Below are positions 9,796 to 21,900 of a stretch of 64,000 nucleotides of DNA, piece by piece. The notes under the pieces were generated by a model. It was given only the letters and a program-made list of their open reading frames with translations. It was not told the DNA's origin and made no database searches. Position numbers and translations under genes: made by a program. The stretch covers positions 20,128,001-20,192,000 of the forward strand of contig AP031354.1 in NCBI GenBank assembly GCA_037833965.1. The letters run 5' to 3'. This DNA is from Marchantia polymorpha subsp. ruderalis. Taxonomy: Eukaryota > Streptophyta > Marchantiopsida > Marchantiales > Marchantiaceae. The number at the start of each line of letters is the position of its first letter. Position 1 is the stretch's first letter.

Positions 9796-10989
9796 ATGGA
9801 ACTCGAAAGAGAAGAGGATCGACCTCAAGATCTATTGTTCTCCTTACCTATAGAATTACTGATCAAGGTTCTCAGAGATCAGGATCTGCCAATTTTGACT
9901 CTTGCGGAATGTCGTGTAGTTTGTAAGAAATGGAAGGCAATCATAGATGGGACGGAGTTACGGAATAAAATCTGGAATAAATCTGTTCTTATGTATTATG
10001 ACGAAAGTATTGACAATACGGCGTACTTCTGCTTTAGTCATATATGGATCAGAAGAAGCATTACATTTGGGCCCAAGTACGTGGTCGCTGCTGATGGAGG
10101 CCTACTGTGTTTCAATGACCTGTTGTCAACCGAATATGTCATGTATAACCCTGTTGAGGACAAATTCCTGACTTTGAACGTACCTCATGAAATCGATGGA
10201 GTGTCTACAGTCTTCGATGGTATGCTTGAATGCATCGTGGTGGGTTTAGTTGTGGACCAATCAACAAAACACTTCAAGCTGGTTTTGGGAGGAGTTCTAG
10301 TCCCAGATAGAAGCAGATCTTTGATTTACGATTCGACTACCAGTACATGGTCGTGGATTATTCATCCGTTTCCTACACTATTGAACTGGATGGAAGTAGG
10401 GTGGCACAGTGGGAGATGTGTAGTATGTAATGGATGTTTGCATTGGCTCGTATGGGATCCCAGGGTCACGATTAAGGCTCTATTGATATTTGATCTCAGA
10501 GAAGAATCATGGAATGTTTTGGCAGAGGAAGTCATGGAGGACAAGCCTGGTGCCCTTCAGATTGTTGCGTATGAAGGATGTGTTTGCCTACTCGCCATGG
10601 ATTGGACTGATGTGGAGTTTGATCATAGGAGCTATGACGGCAACTTACTCCGCCATCCAATGGTCCGGAGAATAGATGGATCTCTGATCAGCAGAACACG
10701 AGATCTATGGGTTATGGAGGGTGGCAGAGCTTTCAAAATTTATGCTTCGGGAGGCAGTGATGTGTTCTTCGTTTTCGAGGAAGAAGGTGAAGACCTTGAG
10801 GTGGCGAAATACTGGGCTGAAATCGACATGATGTTTTTTTTACCCGAACCTCCATTTCGCGCAACCCATGAGTTTCATTTATGGGGATTTCTGCCACGTG
10901 TTTTTCACGACCCTTGGTGCGCGGTAATTCCAGCTCCCGGAGTAAATGCAGAGCAGGATTGGATAACACAGCAGCAAAGACATCTGTAA
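9796..10989 (+). CDS. F-box protein, 397 aa (copy 1)
   Basis: This is a single intact exon. Residues about 13-60 form an F-box (LPIELLIKVLRDQDLP, then CRVVCKKWKAIID), the segment that binds SKP1 in SCF ubiquitin ligases. The rest resembles plant F-box-associated propeller regions, with NPVEDKFLTLNVP, LVLGGVLVPD, IYDSTTSTWSW and a conserved ASGGSDVFFVFEEEGEDLEV stretch near the end; this part would bind the substrate, which is unknown. The start ATG is the first in frame after the shared upstream block and matches the start of the near-identical protein at 47853. The C-terminus is Gln-rich. It belongs to a local duplicated family. Confidence 0.85.
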   Translation: MELEREEDRPQDLLFSLPIELLIKVLRDQDLPILTLAECRVVCKKWKAIIDGTELRNKIWNKSVLMYYDESIDNTAYFCFSHIWIRRSITFGPKYVVAADGGLLCFNDLLSTEYVMYNPVEDKFLTLNVPHEIDGVSTVFDGMLECIVVGLVVDQSTKHFKLVLGGVLVPDRSRSLIYDSTTSTWSWIIHPFPTLLNWMEVGWHSGRCVVCNGCLHWLVWDPRVTIKALLIFDLREESWNVLAEEVMEDKPGALQIVAYEGCVCLLAMDWTDVEFDHRSYDGNLLRHPMVRRIDGSLISRTRDLWVMEGGRAFKIYASGGSDVFFVFEEEGEDLEVAKYWAEIDMMFFLPEPPFRATHEFHLWGFLPRVFHDPWCAVIPAPGVNAEQDWITQQQRHL

Positions 10990-13376
10990 TAGGAGGTGGG
11001 GGATTTTATCAGAGGAGAGGACGTAGTGGAAGTCCGAAGAGAAGTTATAGGAGTCTCAGGAGGAATCAGTTCACCGAAACATATGTCTTTTGAACTGCAC
11101 AGATTTTAACAGCTACATGTGTGCAGGCATGATATTGTCGAAGTACCTTAGTAGGGTGGAAAAAACAAATCAGCTCCCCCTTCCGATAAGCCAAAAACGT
11201 GTTTTTTCCCCTTCGGTACCTCCCATGGATGTAAATAATAATATGCTTCTAAATACCTGAAGTCCTGATTTCTCTAGGATGTTAAAGGATATGAATGTAA
11301 TTCCAGTACTGGAGTCTTCATAACTCTCCATTATACTGTAGGACTGTACTGTCATGTCCATTGACAACAACTATGGCACTGGATGATGCATTCTCGATAG
11401 CCAAGTTTGTTCATACCGTCGAGGACGCTGGAAGCTTAGATCTTCACTTGCTCTAGTCATGAGTTTATACATCGGCCATGATTTGAGGCACTTCAAATTC
11501 CATCGAGTAGAGGACTATGAACGTCGTCAAGAACAAGGTGATAAAAGCATGTTTAGATACTTCCTGCTTGTCACAATGTTATTAATACATGTGTGTGATT
11601 ACCAAACTATTGCAATAAATTAGTGCAATTATGGTTTACTTTCTGATGCAAGTAAAACTTGTAGTGCGAAGTTTTAAGTACGGCAATCGTGCCATGCTTG
11701 AACCCGTTCCTCGTGCTGCACAAAGACCAAGTTAGACTGAATAGAATATTCCATACTCGTAATATTTGTAAAAGATGCATAATGCTGAACAGTTGGATAA
11801 GAGTAATGACAAAATTGACAATTACAAGAATTTTTTCCAATTCCCGTTTTTTTGGTTAGGTTTTCCAAAACATGGATAAATTGAGTTTTAGATTTTATAA
11901 ATCGGAATTTTTGGTTCAAAAAATGTGATCACTAGTTCTGCAATGCGTAAACCCTTACCAAAGATTCACCTATGATATAGGGCCAACCATGACGTCCCTA
12001 AATAAATATATGTGCAAACTATATACTTCAAAAAATTCAAAAAATTATAATATCTATGCCAAAAATGAAGTGAAATGTTTTTTGCAATAAAAAAAATATT
12101 TTTTCGAATTAAAAGAACGTGATGGAAACAATCGCTATGTCGTTTGGACTACATGCCAACTGGAATGCCACTTTTAATTCATGTTAGTCTGGATGGGCTG
12201 GTTGGTAAATAAAATAAAAGTTTTTAATCAATTTTTTGGATTTTTGTGTTTCTTTGTTAATACTCTCGTCTTTAGTCCCTATTTGCAAGCAAGTTATTTC
12301 TGTTGATGCGTTATTGATATGAATGTCAATCATAATGAGTAGTGAAGAAAGTGAAACTCGATATGCAAACATTTTATATCTTTCCCTTTCATAAACATTA
12401 CTTGCGAACTTGTAATCAAAGGTCAGTACTTGTGATGATGGTTAATTTAAGGTGTTTTTGTGTCCGTGTTATTCCACAATAGCGGAATTTGCTCATTGGT
12501 ATTAAAGTGGAGTTCTGTGAAAGTTCATAGAATACTCTAACCTGGGACATTATGGATGCACATGTAGCGGAATAAGGCATGAAATTTGATCTTTGTTGTG
12601 CCTCAAAGATTTTGTTGTAACTCCAAGGGGCCACCAGGAGACCTAGATTATGTTCATGCACATTAGTATCACCATGGATATTAATGATGATGTAATTTAT
12701 GGTGAATGCCCAATCAACGTTATTTCATATACTTCTGTGTTTGAAAAGATTATTTTAGTAATCGAAGTATGCGCCTTTGGAAGAACTTTTCTTCACTTTA
12801 CCGGTCCAAACCCAGAGTGCAACAAAAACTAACTTTTTTTTTAAGAAGATTCAATATTATCAGATACAGAAGACTTCTCTTCACATTGAGTCACGAAAAA
12901 ATTCATCTACAGAAGGTGCGTATAGAACTCAAACTCTCTGTATTTAGAGATATAGCAAGCAATTCTCAATCATCAAGTCTTTGTTGGAAAATCAAAAGAT
13001 AATTTATCGTATTTTTATGTATCTATCTAGAAATTTTTATTACAGTTTAGTCTTAGGGATAAAAAATTGAACGATAAACGCACACCAAATCCAAAATGAC
13101 AAGCAGAACTCCCAGTTACGGTGCTAGTCCGTACTATTATGGTCCGGTACATCAGATCTGGGAGCACAAGACGAAATTGTCTCCCGTTGTCTGACCATCG
13201 ACTGTTCGTAAGAGTTACCACTCTTCTCTAGTAAGCACATCGCACAAGTGAAAAAATTGCATCACACAATCGTTCTCATCTGAGCCTATCTTTGTCAACC
13301 AGCATTAATTTTTTGTCAAGATTGCAATTGACTGATAACTCTTTCCTTCTGAAATGTTACAGATTCGTCCTTTGCA
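10990..13376. other. Intergenic host DNA between F-box copies 1 and 2
   Basis: The DNA is AT-rich without a convincing gene. The part at about 12150-12740 matches the 3' flank of the F-box gene at 47853 (about 49150-49730), and about 13090-13376 resembles the shared F-box upstream block. Small open frames here lack family resemblance and are not called. Confidence 0.5.
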
Positions 13377-14330
13377 ATGGCTCCCCAAAAAAAAGTGGAT
13401 CAGCCTCCAGATCTATGGGACCTATTGAATTACTGACTATGGTTCTCAGAGATCAGGATCTGCCCATTTTCACTCTTGTAGAGTGTCGATCAGTGTGTAA
13501 AAATGGAAGGAATTCATAGATGGTCCGGACTTACGAAAGCAAAAATCTGGATACAAGGTTTTCATGATACAAGTACTGACCATTCGTCCTACTTCTCTTA
13601 AAGTGACCACTGGAACTAGAGGAATTTTACACTTCAGCACAAGGAGGTGGTAGCTGCTGATGGAGGCTTACTATGTTCAACTTAAATATTCATATCAACA
13701 GCATTTGTTATGTTTAACTTAGTTGCGGAGATAATCCTGAGCTTAAGCCGAACTCATGAATTCGATGGAGTACCAACAGTCCATGATGGTAATCTGAAGC
13801 GTGTGGTGGTCGTTTTAGTCGTGGAGCAAAGAAATATTGAGTTAATTTTGGGAGGAGTTTTATTTCCTGATAGACACAGATCTTTGATTTACAAGTCGGC
13901 TAATTCATCCGTTTTTTACATTGTTGAACTGGATAGAAGTAGAGTGCTGTCGTGTGAAGTATGCAATGGATGTCTGTATTGGCTCGTATGGGATCCCAGT
14001 GGCGTAATGAAGGCTCTATTGCTGCTTGATCTGACAGAGTAAAAGTGGAACGTTTCGGCAGAGAAAGTCAATGAGGATAAGCCAGGTGCATTTCAGATTG
14101 CTGCGTATGAAGGACGTGTGTGCCTACTCGACTTATATTCCTTTGCTCTGGCCGGGAAGTTTCAGTTGAAGTTCCAAACCTTTTTTCCGTGCAGCCCATG
14201 AATTCCATTTCTGGGAATTTCTGCTGCAAGTCATCCATGACCCTTGGTGTGCAATCATTCCAGCGCCCGGACAAAGTGCAGAGCGGGAGTGGATGACACA
14301 TCAGCAGGACAAGTTGGGGGAAGCTTAGAG
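13377..14330 (+). pseudogene. F-box pseudogene (copy 2)
   Basis: The start ATG and F-box (PIELLTMVLRDQDLPIFTL) are recognisable, but the frame breaks shortly afterwards (around 13505) and resumes in other frames: an LVVEQ...LILGGVLFPDRHRSLIY segment near 13800-13890 and a CNGCLYWLVWDPS segment near 13960-14000. A stop follows at about 14040. The region between WNVSAE and the C-terminal FRAAHEFHFW part is largely deleted. It is a decayed paralogue of the 397-aa genes. Confidence 0.8.
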
Positions 14331-14929
14331 AAAGGAGGAGGAGAGTGTGTGCAGGAAGCTTCAAGAGATGAGTTGGGTAGTGATGTTTCCAAGAGAAGCA
14401 AGACTGGAGCAACTAATGGCATCTATAATGTACCTTCAATTTTCAGAAAATGGAGTCTGAAGACCAGCTGCCGCCTGCCATATCCTTCCCAGCTGCCAGT
14501 AGCTGCTGCGTGTTTGTGGTTCACTTGTTCAATAATGTGACTAATAATGTGAGCTGAGGAACGACAAGGTGCTTCTCATTAATAAATAAGCCGCAGATCG
14601 TGCGAAATGAGAGAAAATCTTCTCTTGAGTGAAGAGCAGTGCCAGAATCGCCCACGCATGCTCCGGAAAAGTCTCCATACACGGACGAGACACACGAGCA
14701 CGGCTGAGAGAATTTGGTTTACTCATGCAATGTTTTGAATCATCCAACGCATATGCTGAAATCCACAAGTGAGATTTACATTGATTTTGGACGAGAGGTG
14801 GGAACATAGACAGAAAGGGCCACGCAGAGCAGAGCCCCTCTCTCCTCATGTCAAGTAGCTGTAGGAGACTTATTGCCAGCTCTGGAGATACTGTTGTTGG
14901 ACTCTGAGAGAAACTTCTGCACTCGCTAC

Positions 14930-15660
14930 AATGGGAGAGCTCTCGAACTCCAATGCAGGAAGTGTCCCCAGTGGAAGGTTCTGAGGGCTGAAATTGCAAA
15001 CGGTGCAGCTGAGTTTGAGAGTTTTGTCATGTATTTAGATAAAGGATAGTATCAATTGTACGCTGAACTAGATGACCCGGAAGTCTCCTGCGGCTGTTCA
15101 ATAGACCTGCGAGTCATACATGGCAACTATCCTTCAAAAATCAAGGTGGACACAGAGACTGGCACAAAAATTTGTCTGTCGGGTGATACACAGCAGTTTT
15201 TACCCGAACTTGTCATCACCATAAATTCCGGATACGGCCGGAGGCTCAAGAACAAAAGTGCAGTTTGTAGCATCCCTCAGGGACCAGAGTGGTGCTTGTA
15301 CTCTCAACTCACGGTAACCAGGAAGTGATGTGATCATTAGGCCTATTAGGTAGGGTACTGCGGGGGGAAATCAATTCTCTAAAAACTCTGAGTATATTGG
15401 CGCGTACATTTACGGGTAATGTCGTCCACACTTTCAGTATCCTGATGAATGGGAAAACTGAAGAAACTTCAGTCCTAGAGAGGCTGGAAGTATCTGTTCG
15501 AAGCAAAGATGTTTTCAAGGAACAATGGAAGTACCTGCTTTGGTGCATGCGAGGAAACCACCTCATTCACTTGGATTTGTCAGACTCCAAATTTGACAAG
15601 GAGGCGTTCAAGGACCTCATTGGGGGTCCTGCAAGTGAGCTTGATTTTTCACAGAAATAG
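14930..15660 (+). pseudogene. Unidentified broken gene or exon remnants
   Basis: One frame from about 14930 to 15328 is nearly open (single TAG near 15049) and reads like a folded protein, with LELQCRKCPQW and CGCSIDLRVIHGNYPSKIKV segments. A second open piece, 15397-15660, contains HLIHLDLSDSKFDKEAF, which faintly recalls a leucine-rich repeat. The two could be exons of one gene separated by a short intron, or relics. I do not recognise the family. The 600 bp before it (14331-14929) holds no gene I can support. Confidence 0.35.
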
Positions 15661-16322
15661 AGGTATCATGAACCTTCCAGATGCTTAAGTCGGGCGAGCA
15701 CAAGCTGTAGATGAATGTTCGAGATCACGAGAAGACAAGCTACGCACTGAAGGGAAGAGCGAGGTTGGCACTTGCAAATAGAACTCAAATCTTGGCAATA
15801 TCAGTGATGTTTTATTGGAGAAGAATTCTCTTCGACTCTTGGAGAGGGGCTAGGAGCATTTTTACTTAGTTAAGGGTGACTTTCGGGTTGCTATATAGAT
15901 TGGTTATTTGGAATTTAGAGAAGAAGTTGACTTAGAGAATTTTACACTCGGAGTAGAGAATTAATACCTTAGATTTTTCCTCATTTGCAGATGATAAACA
16001 ATTCTATTGTTTGTTCCTCATGTTCTGTTAATGTAGTACTCACGAAAGCCAACTTCCACTAAGTTTTTCATGATCTCAGACTTTACTTCCGATACATCCA
16101 TAAGAGGTAGGTTAGGAGATTGATAAGTGTACTTTGTGAGGCGAATGTTCAGAACCACTTAAGGGTACGCCATGTTTTTCTAGATTTTCTTGCCACTTTT
16201 AGAAAAGAATAGCCAATGATGGGTAACGGTGGAACCACGAAATCCATCAGTAAATCATAATGTGATCTTTCCACTAAATTATATATGAAAACCATTTGAT
16301 TTTTAAATTAACCACTATCAGC
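15661..16322. other. Intergenic host DNA
   Basis: The stretch is AT-rich with no gene, repeat or recognisable element. It ends at the target duplication of the family B insertion. Confidence 0.5.
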
Positions 16323-16519
16323 ATTAATGTGGTACCCCACTTTTGGTATTTTTGCGGAATTTAAAACATTTTTGGAAAATTGTACCGCGGCAGCAGTGTA
16401 AATAGCCATCGGTGCATCAAAATAGAGTGAATCTGGATGATCTCGGAGAATCTCAAAGAATCTCGTAGAATCCAGGAGTTGGGCGCAATGTCTAGGACAG
16501 ACGCCGCCCTAAACGACGG

Positions 16520-16625
16520 GCGTTGAAGGAGTGCCCCTTCGACGCAAGGCGCATAATCCGCCTTCGCCGCAGCGAAGGCGAAGGCGAATTATGCGCCTTG
16601 CGTCGAAGGGGCACTCCTTCAACGC
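16520..16625. repeat. Long perfect palindrome in B LTR
   Basis: Arms 16520-16557 and 16588-16625 (38 bp each) are perfect reverse complements, and the loop contains a further 9-bp stem (CGCCTTCGC/GCGAAGGCG). Other B copies (for example 51225-51275) have only the left arm, so the right arm is an inverted duplication particular to this copy. Confidence 0.9.
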
Positions 16626-16810
16626 GCCATAAGTTGAAGGCCCTTACTAGAGAAATCCCTCAGAATCTAATCAATTCCCGAACGCCTTGACTTGGTTAGG
16701 GTTTTGTTGGAAAGAGCTTGACGCGCTGGTTCTAACGAGCCCAAGAACGCCCGAAGTGCGGCCCACTGCAGTGCGGCCCCGTTCTAGTGCGGCCCACTGC
16801 AAGAAGTCTG

Positions 16811-18564
16811 CAGCCGGCCGAAGCAGAAGGCGCGCAGGCTTTTGTTACCAACCAGCAGCGCGGAAACGGCGACGATCGCCACAGAGAAAGGAAGTCCGTC
16901 CCCGGAGAAGGATAGGACTACGCGGACGGCCGAAGGGGCGGTAGACCACCCTACGCCTTCGGCGGAAGAGAGACGACCTTCGGGTCAGGTTACCACGTGC
17001 GACGCGGATGAGTGTGCCGCCTACGCATAGGCGACTCCCTGTGGATAGGCGACCCCTTGCGGACGTGGATTTGTGCCTACGCATAGGCAGAGAAAGTTCG
17101 CCTATGCATAGGCGGCCACCTACGCATAGGCAGGACTCACCCCCGGTACAACGCAGGAAGGGGAAGGAGCCGGCGGAAGATCCGCCTTCGGCTCAAGGGC
17201 CTTCGGGACAAGGCCCTCCGGCGGAAAGAGCGCCGGGACTTGCGCCTACGCGTAGGCTAGACGCATCCCTCTCGCAGGACCTAAGGATGGAGCAGGACCG
17301 ATCGGTGGAGCGAGACCTAACGGAGGAGCGGATTGTCTGTCCGCAGGATGAAATTCGTGCGCGCGATGCACAATTACACCCCGCGCAGGTACATTCCGCA
17401 TGATCGCCTTCGGCGGTAGACGCCGGCGGCGAAGAAGTTACAGTCGTGGCACGACAGGCGGACGATGGGGATGTGGCACGGCCGCATTCACCCACCGCCT
17501 TGGACATTTTAGCAAGAAGCAGCGAGGCTGCAGGAGCGCCATCGGCGGCAGAACACGCAGAAAACTCGCAGCCCCACTTAGGCCAGTCACCGACGCAATC
17601 AATGGCGACCGAAATCCTCAAATCGGAGGATGATGAAGAAGGAGAGTCCACGGAATTAGTGTCGGGATCGGGATCCACCGAGGAGGAGGAGGAAGAATTA
17701 ATTGGAGCACCGGCGGCGGCGCTCTATGAGCAGGTAGTACCTTTGCTTAGGTACTTGGATCGCAAGATGGAGAAATACGAGGATCCTCGCCAGCCTGGGT
17801 CCTACGGCGAGTTAGTGCGCAGGCGAACTCGCACTAAAGTCCACACCAGCAAGTTGCTAGCTCGGGTGGACCGGGAACTTAAGGATCTGCGAGAGAAGCA
17901 AGAATGCATGTGGGGTCAGTACAACCTCAATCTGAAATTTTACAAACACTCCGACAAGGTGAGGGATGGGAGACTGGAAGAGCTCGCCAAGGAGCAAGTG
18001 AAGCTCACGGAAGCGCTGGATTCTGAGTAGGCTCAGAATCAAATTTTGTCAGAGGAGCTCGTGCGACAGACGCGGTTGTTAGAGCAGTGTCAGCTCGCAC
18101 GACAGGCGGATGAGGAATTATTCCACAGGCTGCAATCCGAGTGCGGAGAATTGAGAGCACAGCGTGCGGAGGCCGAATCGCAGTTGGTAGTAATTGAAGA
18201 CGATCGCCTACGAGAGGCAGATCGCACGAAAGAAGAGATGGCGAGGCGAGTCACCCACTGCCTCAGGGGCTACGCCCACTAGGAAGTGGCGGCGCAGGAG
18301 AAACTCACACTGCGTGAGTTAGAGCTTCGTGCAGCCGGGTTGTTGACGGGTGACGGTCGGAGTCGGCGAGTGGCGAAGAAGCTGGATTCTTTTTTGTCGA
18401 AGGCGCGAGACACCATGGCCACCCTTGAAACGGAGGTTTCCGCGGTGTTGCGGCGTTTGGGACTGCGTAGTCGAGCTGAAGACTGGCAGGGTAGGGAGTT
18501 AGTGCGAGGCAGTCCGTCGCGCAGGAGGCGAAGCACAGGTTCTGCGGAGTGTAGTGTAGCGTGA
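16811..18564 (+). pseudogene. Family B LTR reading frame, C-terminal half, broken
   Basis: The piece begins in the RPKQKARRL-like segment and continues to the C-terminal GLRSRAEDWQGREL and basic RRRRSTGSAE motif. The main part (17008-18564) stays in one frame but carries stops at 17401 (TGA), 18028 (TAG) and 18280 (TAG, Trp codon changed). The first part is shifted to another frame. The N-terminal domain is deleted. Motifs LLRYLDRKMEKY and a heptad-rich region show it is the counterpart of the 851-aa family A protein. It contains several copies of the palindrome GCCTACGCATAGGC. Confidence 0.85.
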
Positions 18565-18950
18565 TTCCGTGCAGGCGCATAGCATAGTGCAGTGTAGTGC
18601 TAGTTAGGACTTAGAAGGTATAAAGTAGTTCAAGGCGTCTTGCCTTGGGATTTTTTCCCATTTTTGGAAGTGCAGATCAGGAACTCATTTTCTCTGCGTG
18701 TTTGTGTCCTTAGTTCTGTCACCACGCAAGAGGAGCTACACCTTGGCGATCCGCATTGTGTAGCTGAAGGCCTTCGGCCGAATGTTCAGAGCTAGTACAT
18801 TGGTTAGAGACTTAAGTAGTTCGGATCTACACCTGCGGGTAATTGCCGATGCTCAGAGCCAGTGACGAGTTAGATACTTGAACAGTTTCCCCCTTACACC
18901 TTCGAGTGATTGTTTCTGATTGTACTCCTTCGAGATTTTTCCCCTTAATG

Positions 18951-21900
18951 TGTGGTAACACACTTTTTGTTTTTTTAGCAGAATTTAAACAATTTTAGAA
19001 AACAAGTACCAAAGCAGTGTCTGTAGTTAGAAAAGGGTACAATAAATAGAGTGGATTGAAGAGATCGTCACGAGGTCACGAAGAATCGCGAAGTCGGATG
19101 TACCAGCGCCAAATGTCTTCGGCGCCTTCGGCAAAAGCTCCTTTTTTGAGGTGTCTCTACTCACGCGCTTCCAGCGTTTAAGGAAGCTACGCTTCCCGCG
19201 CAGACACCTCCGGAGGAGATTTTGCTAAAGACGTCAGAAGAACGGCACGAACCTCTGAAGGCTTCCGACCATGAGTGCGCCTTCTGCGATGCGCCGCTAG
19301 CGCGGAAAGGAAAACCTTCATAACGATCGGAATACACGGTAGTTCCAATTGGTTGAAGTTGCATTGGAAAGAGCTCGGGACGCTCGTCCAAACGAGCCCA
19401 AGAGCGTTGGAGATGGATCAGGGACAAAGAAGTTATGAGCATCGGAAAACTTGTAGCCGGACATGCGCCGTTCGCGCTAGGGTTCACAGTCGGAAAGGAC
19501 TCCCGTACGCCTTCGGCGATGCGCCTTCGGCGGAATCACGCGCTCATGGGAGGAAATCAACTCGGAGTTGCAAGCGCCTTTAGCGGCTGCGCAACGGAAG
19601 AAAAGCGCCGGCCGGATGTACGCCTCCGACGTGGCTCTGATAGGCGGATGCGCTGGCATGATTTGCGCCGGCGGGATATGCGCCGTCAGCAATAGACGAG
19701 GCAGAACGGACAAAACAAGTGGTACGAATACGCGCCGGCGTAATGTGCGCCTCCAGCAAGGCGCCTCCTACAAGGCGAAATCTCCTACAATGAGCTTTTC
19801 AAAGTTGCCAGGCATCCCAAGAACGGTTTCCGGACACGGGATTACAAAGATCGATTGCGGAGAAATGTCGCGACTCCATTGCTGCATATATTGCAGCCGA
19901 CCAAGACCGCTTACATGCATGGTTGGCAAGTAGGATTTGTGGAGCTAGTGTTGTCAGGAGCTCCAGTGCATTGGGCACGGCTCCTGTGGAAGGTGACGCG
20001 CCAACATGCGCAAGAAGAGAGAGGAGGAACCCTCAATCATCTTTTGCCTTACCTGATTGTGTTTTATCGGGCGATGGGATGTTTGACAAATTCAGAGCGG
20101 ACACGGTTTCCGCTGCTGACCCGGAGCTATCCAGGTAGATACTCGCGGGAGGCCGAAGTAGACACGGATTCGGACGAGGCACCTACCAGTCTGCCTCCGG
20201 CTCCGCCTTCAGCAAGAGCAGCAGAAGAACGTCGAAGTGAGCGCGCTCCGCGGAAGCGGAAATGGGATGAGAGACCTGAGGACAGGCAGCCGGAAGTGCC
20301 AGCTGCGCCGACTCGTAGTCGGCCAACCAACGAGCCTCACAGCCGACCGAAACAGAGGGCACGCAAAGTGCCAACTAGTACTGAGGAGACCGGGCATACT
20401 CCGGTCTGGCGGAGTATCCTGCCCACGCAAGAGGAGATAATCGCACAGATTCTGGAGAAGTCGGCAAATACCTCTACGCAGAAGGCATGAATGCCTTCGG
20501 AAGAAGACAGACGGACTGACAGTCGGCCGACTACGAGTCGGGCGACTGAAGGTCGACAAACGGAAGGAAGGTCGACTGAGCGGCGCGTTGAACCGGACAG
20601 CAGGCCGGAAGCAGAAGGGAGTTTGGCTGACGAGCCAACAACCCTCAGAGGGTCGTCTTCGGCGGAAGGCACTTCTGGGAAAACGCCGCCAGCAAGCAGG
20701 CCAAGTGGAGTGAAGACGCGCAGGGTGTATCCAACTGCCAGTCGGACACCTGCTAGTCGGCCGACTGCGAGTCGGTCAACGGAGAGTCGGCCAGATTCGC
20801 CGACTGCGAGACGGACAGGGCCGGCGACCATTGTGCGGACGCCTTCGGCGGACGCACCTCCAGCGAAGACACCTTCCGCGCAGATCGCGCCGGAAGGGCA
20901 GGCAGCAGAAGCGGGCGGTGCAAAGGTGACAAAAGTCACTGCGGCGTCGACCCCTTCGGAAACCGAAGATCGAGCCGGAACAGGGGCTCAAGCTGTGGGA
21001 TCCCCCACTGCCTTGGATATTTTAGCAGGGAGTGGAGCGGCAGTCGCGGCGGAAGCTGCTGCGCGCCACAGTTTCAAGGAGTCGCCAAGGGATTCGGTGG
21101 CGACTGAAATCCTCGAAACGGAGGATGAGACGAGCTCGGAAGAGCAGGAAGCGGACTCTGTGCAGAAAACGCCAACAGGAGTGTTGTGCGAGCAGATAGT
21201 TCCACTCCTGCGATATCTGGATCGCAAGACATCCAAGTACTCGGGTACCGGAAAACCGCAGTCTTACGTGGAGACTGTCAAGCGCAGGACGAGGAGCAAG
21301 GTGGCCACTTGGGCCTCTAGGTGCCAAACATTGCAGGATAGCAACGCTACCCTCCGACAGCACCGGGCGGTCACGCAGAAGCTATACCAAACCTTGCAAC
21401 AGCAGAGGGAGGATGCGGCGACGAAAAACCAGGCGGATGCCGAGCTAATGCGGGCAAAGATCGAGTCAGAATTGCAGGAAGAGCGGAGACAAAACCGCAT
21501 CTTAGCAGAAGAGCTTGCGCGCCAGAAGCGCGCCTTAGAAGAAAGTCAAAGTACACGCACGGAGGATGAGGAATTGTTGCGCAACTTGCAATCCGAGTGC
21601 ACGGATTTGAGGGCGCAGCGCGCAGATGCGGAAATGCAGCTAGCAGAGGTGGAAGGCAGCTGCCGGGCGCGAGAAGAGTTGGCGACGCGGGTGACTCACT
21701 GTCTAAAAGGATACGCCCATTGGGAGGTAGCAGCTCAAGAGAAGATCACACTCAGGGAGTTCGAGCTTCGGGCGGCGGCATTGACGGAGGGTCACAGTCG
21801 GAGTCGGCGGCGAGTAGCGAGGAAATTAGAATCCTTCTTGTCGGGTGCGCGCGACACTATGGCGCACTTGGAGTCGGAAGTGACTGCAGCCCTCCGGCGT

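Noticed and set aside
14541..14999. 152-codon minus-strand open frame
   Set aside because: No family resemblance, no neighbouring evidence, and it overlaps the plus-strand segment that reads more like a protein.
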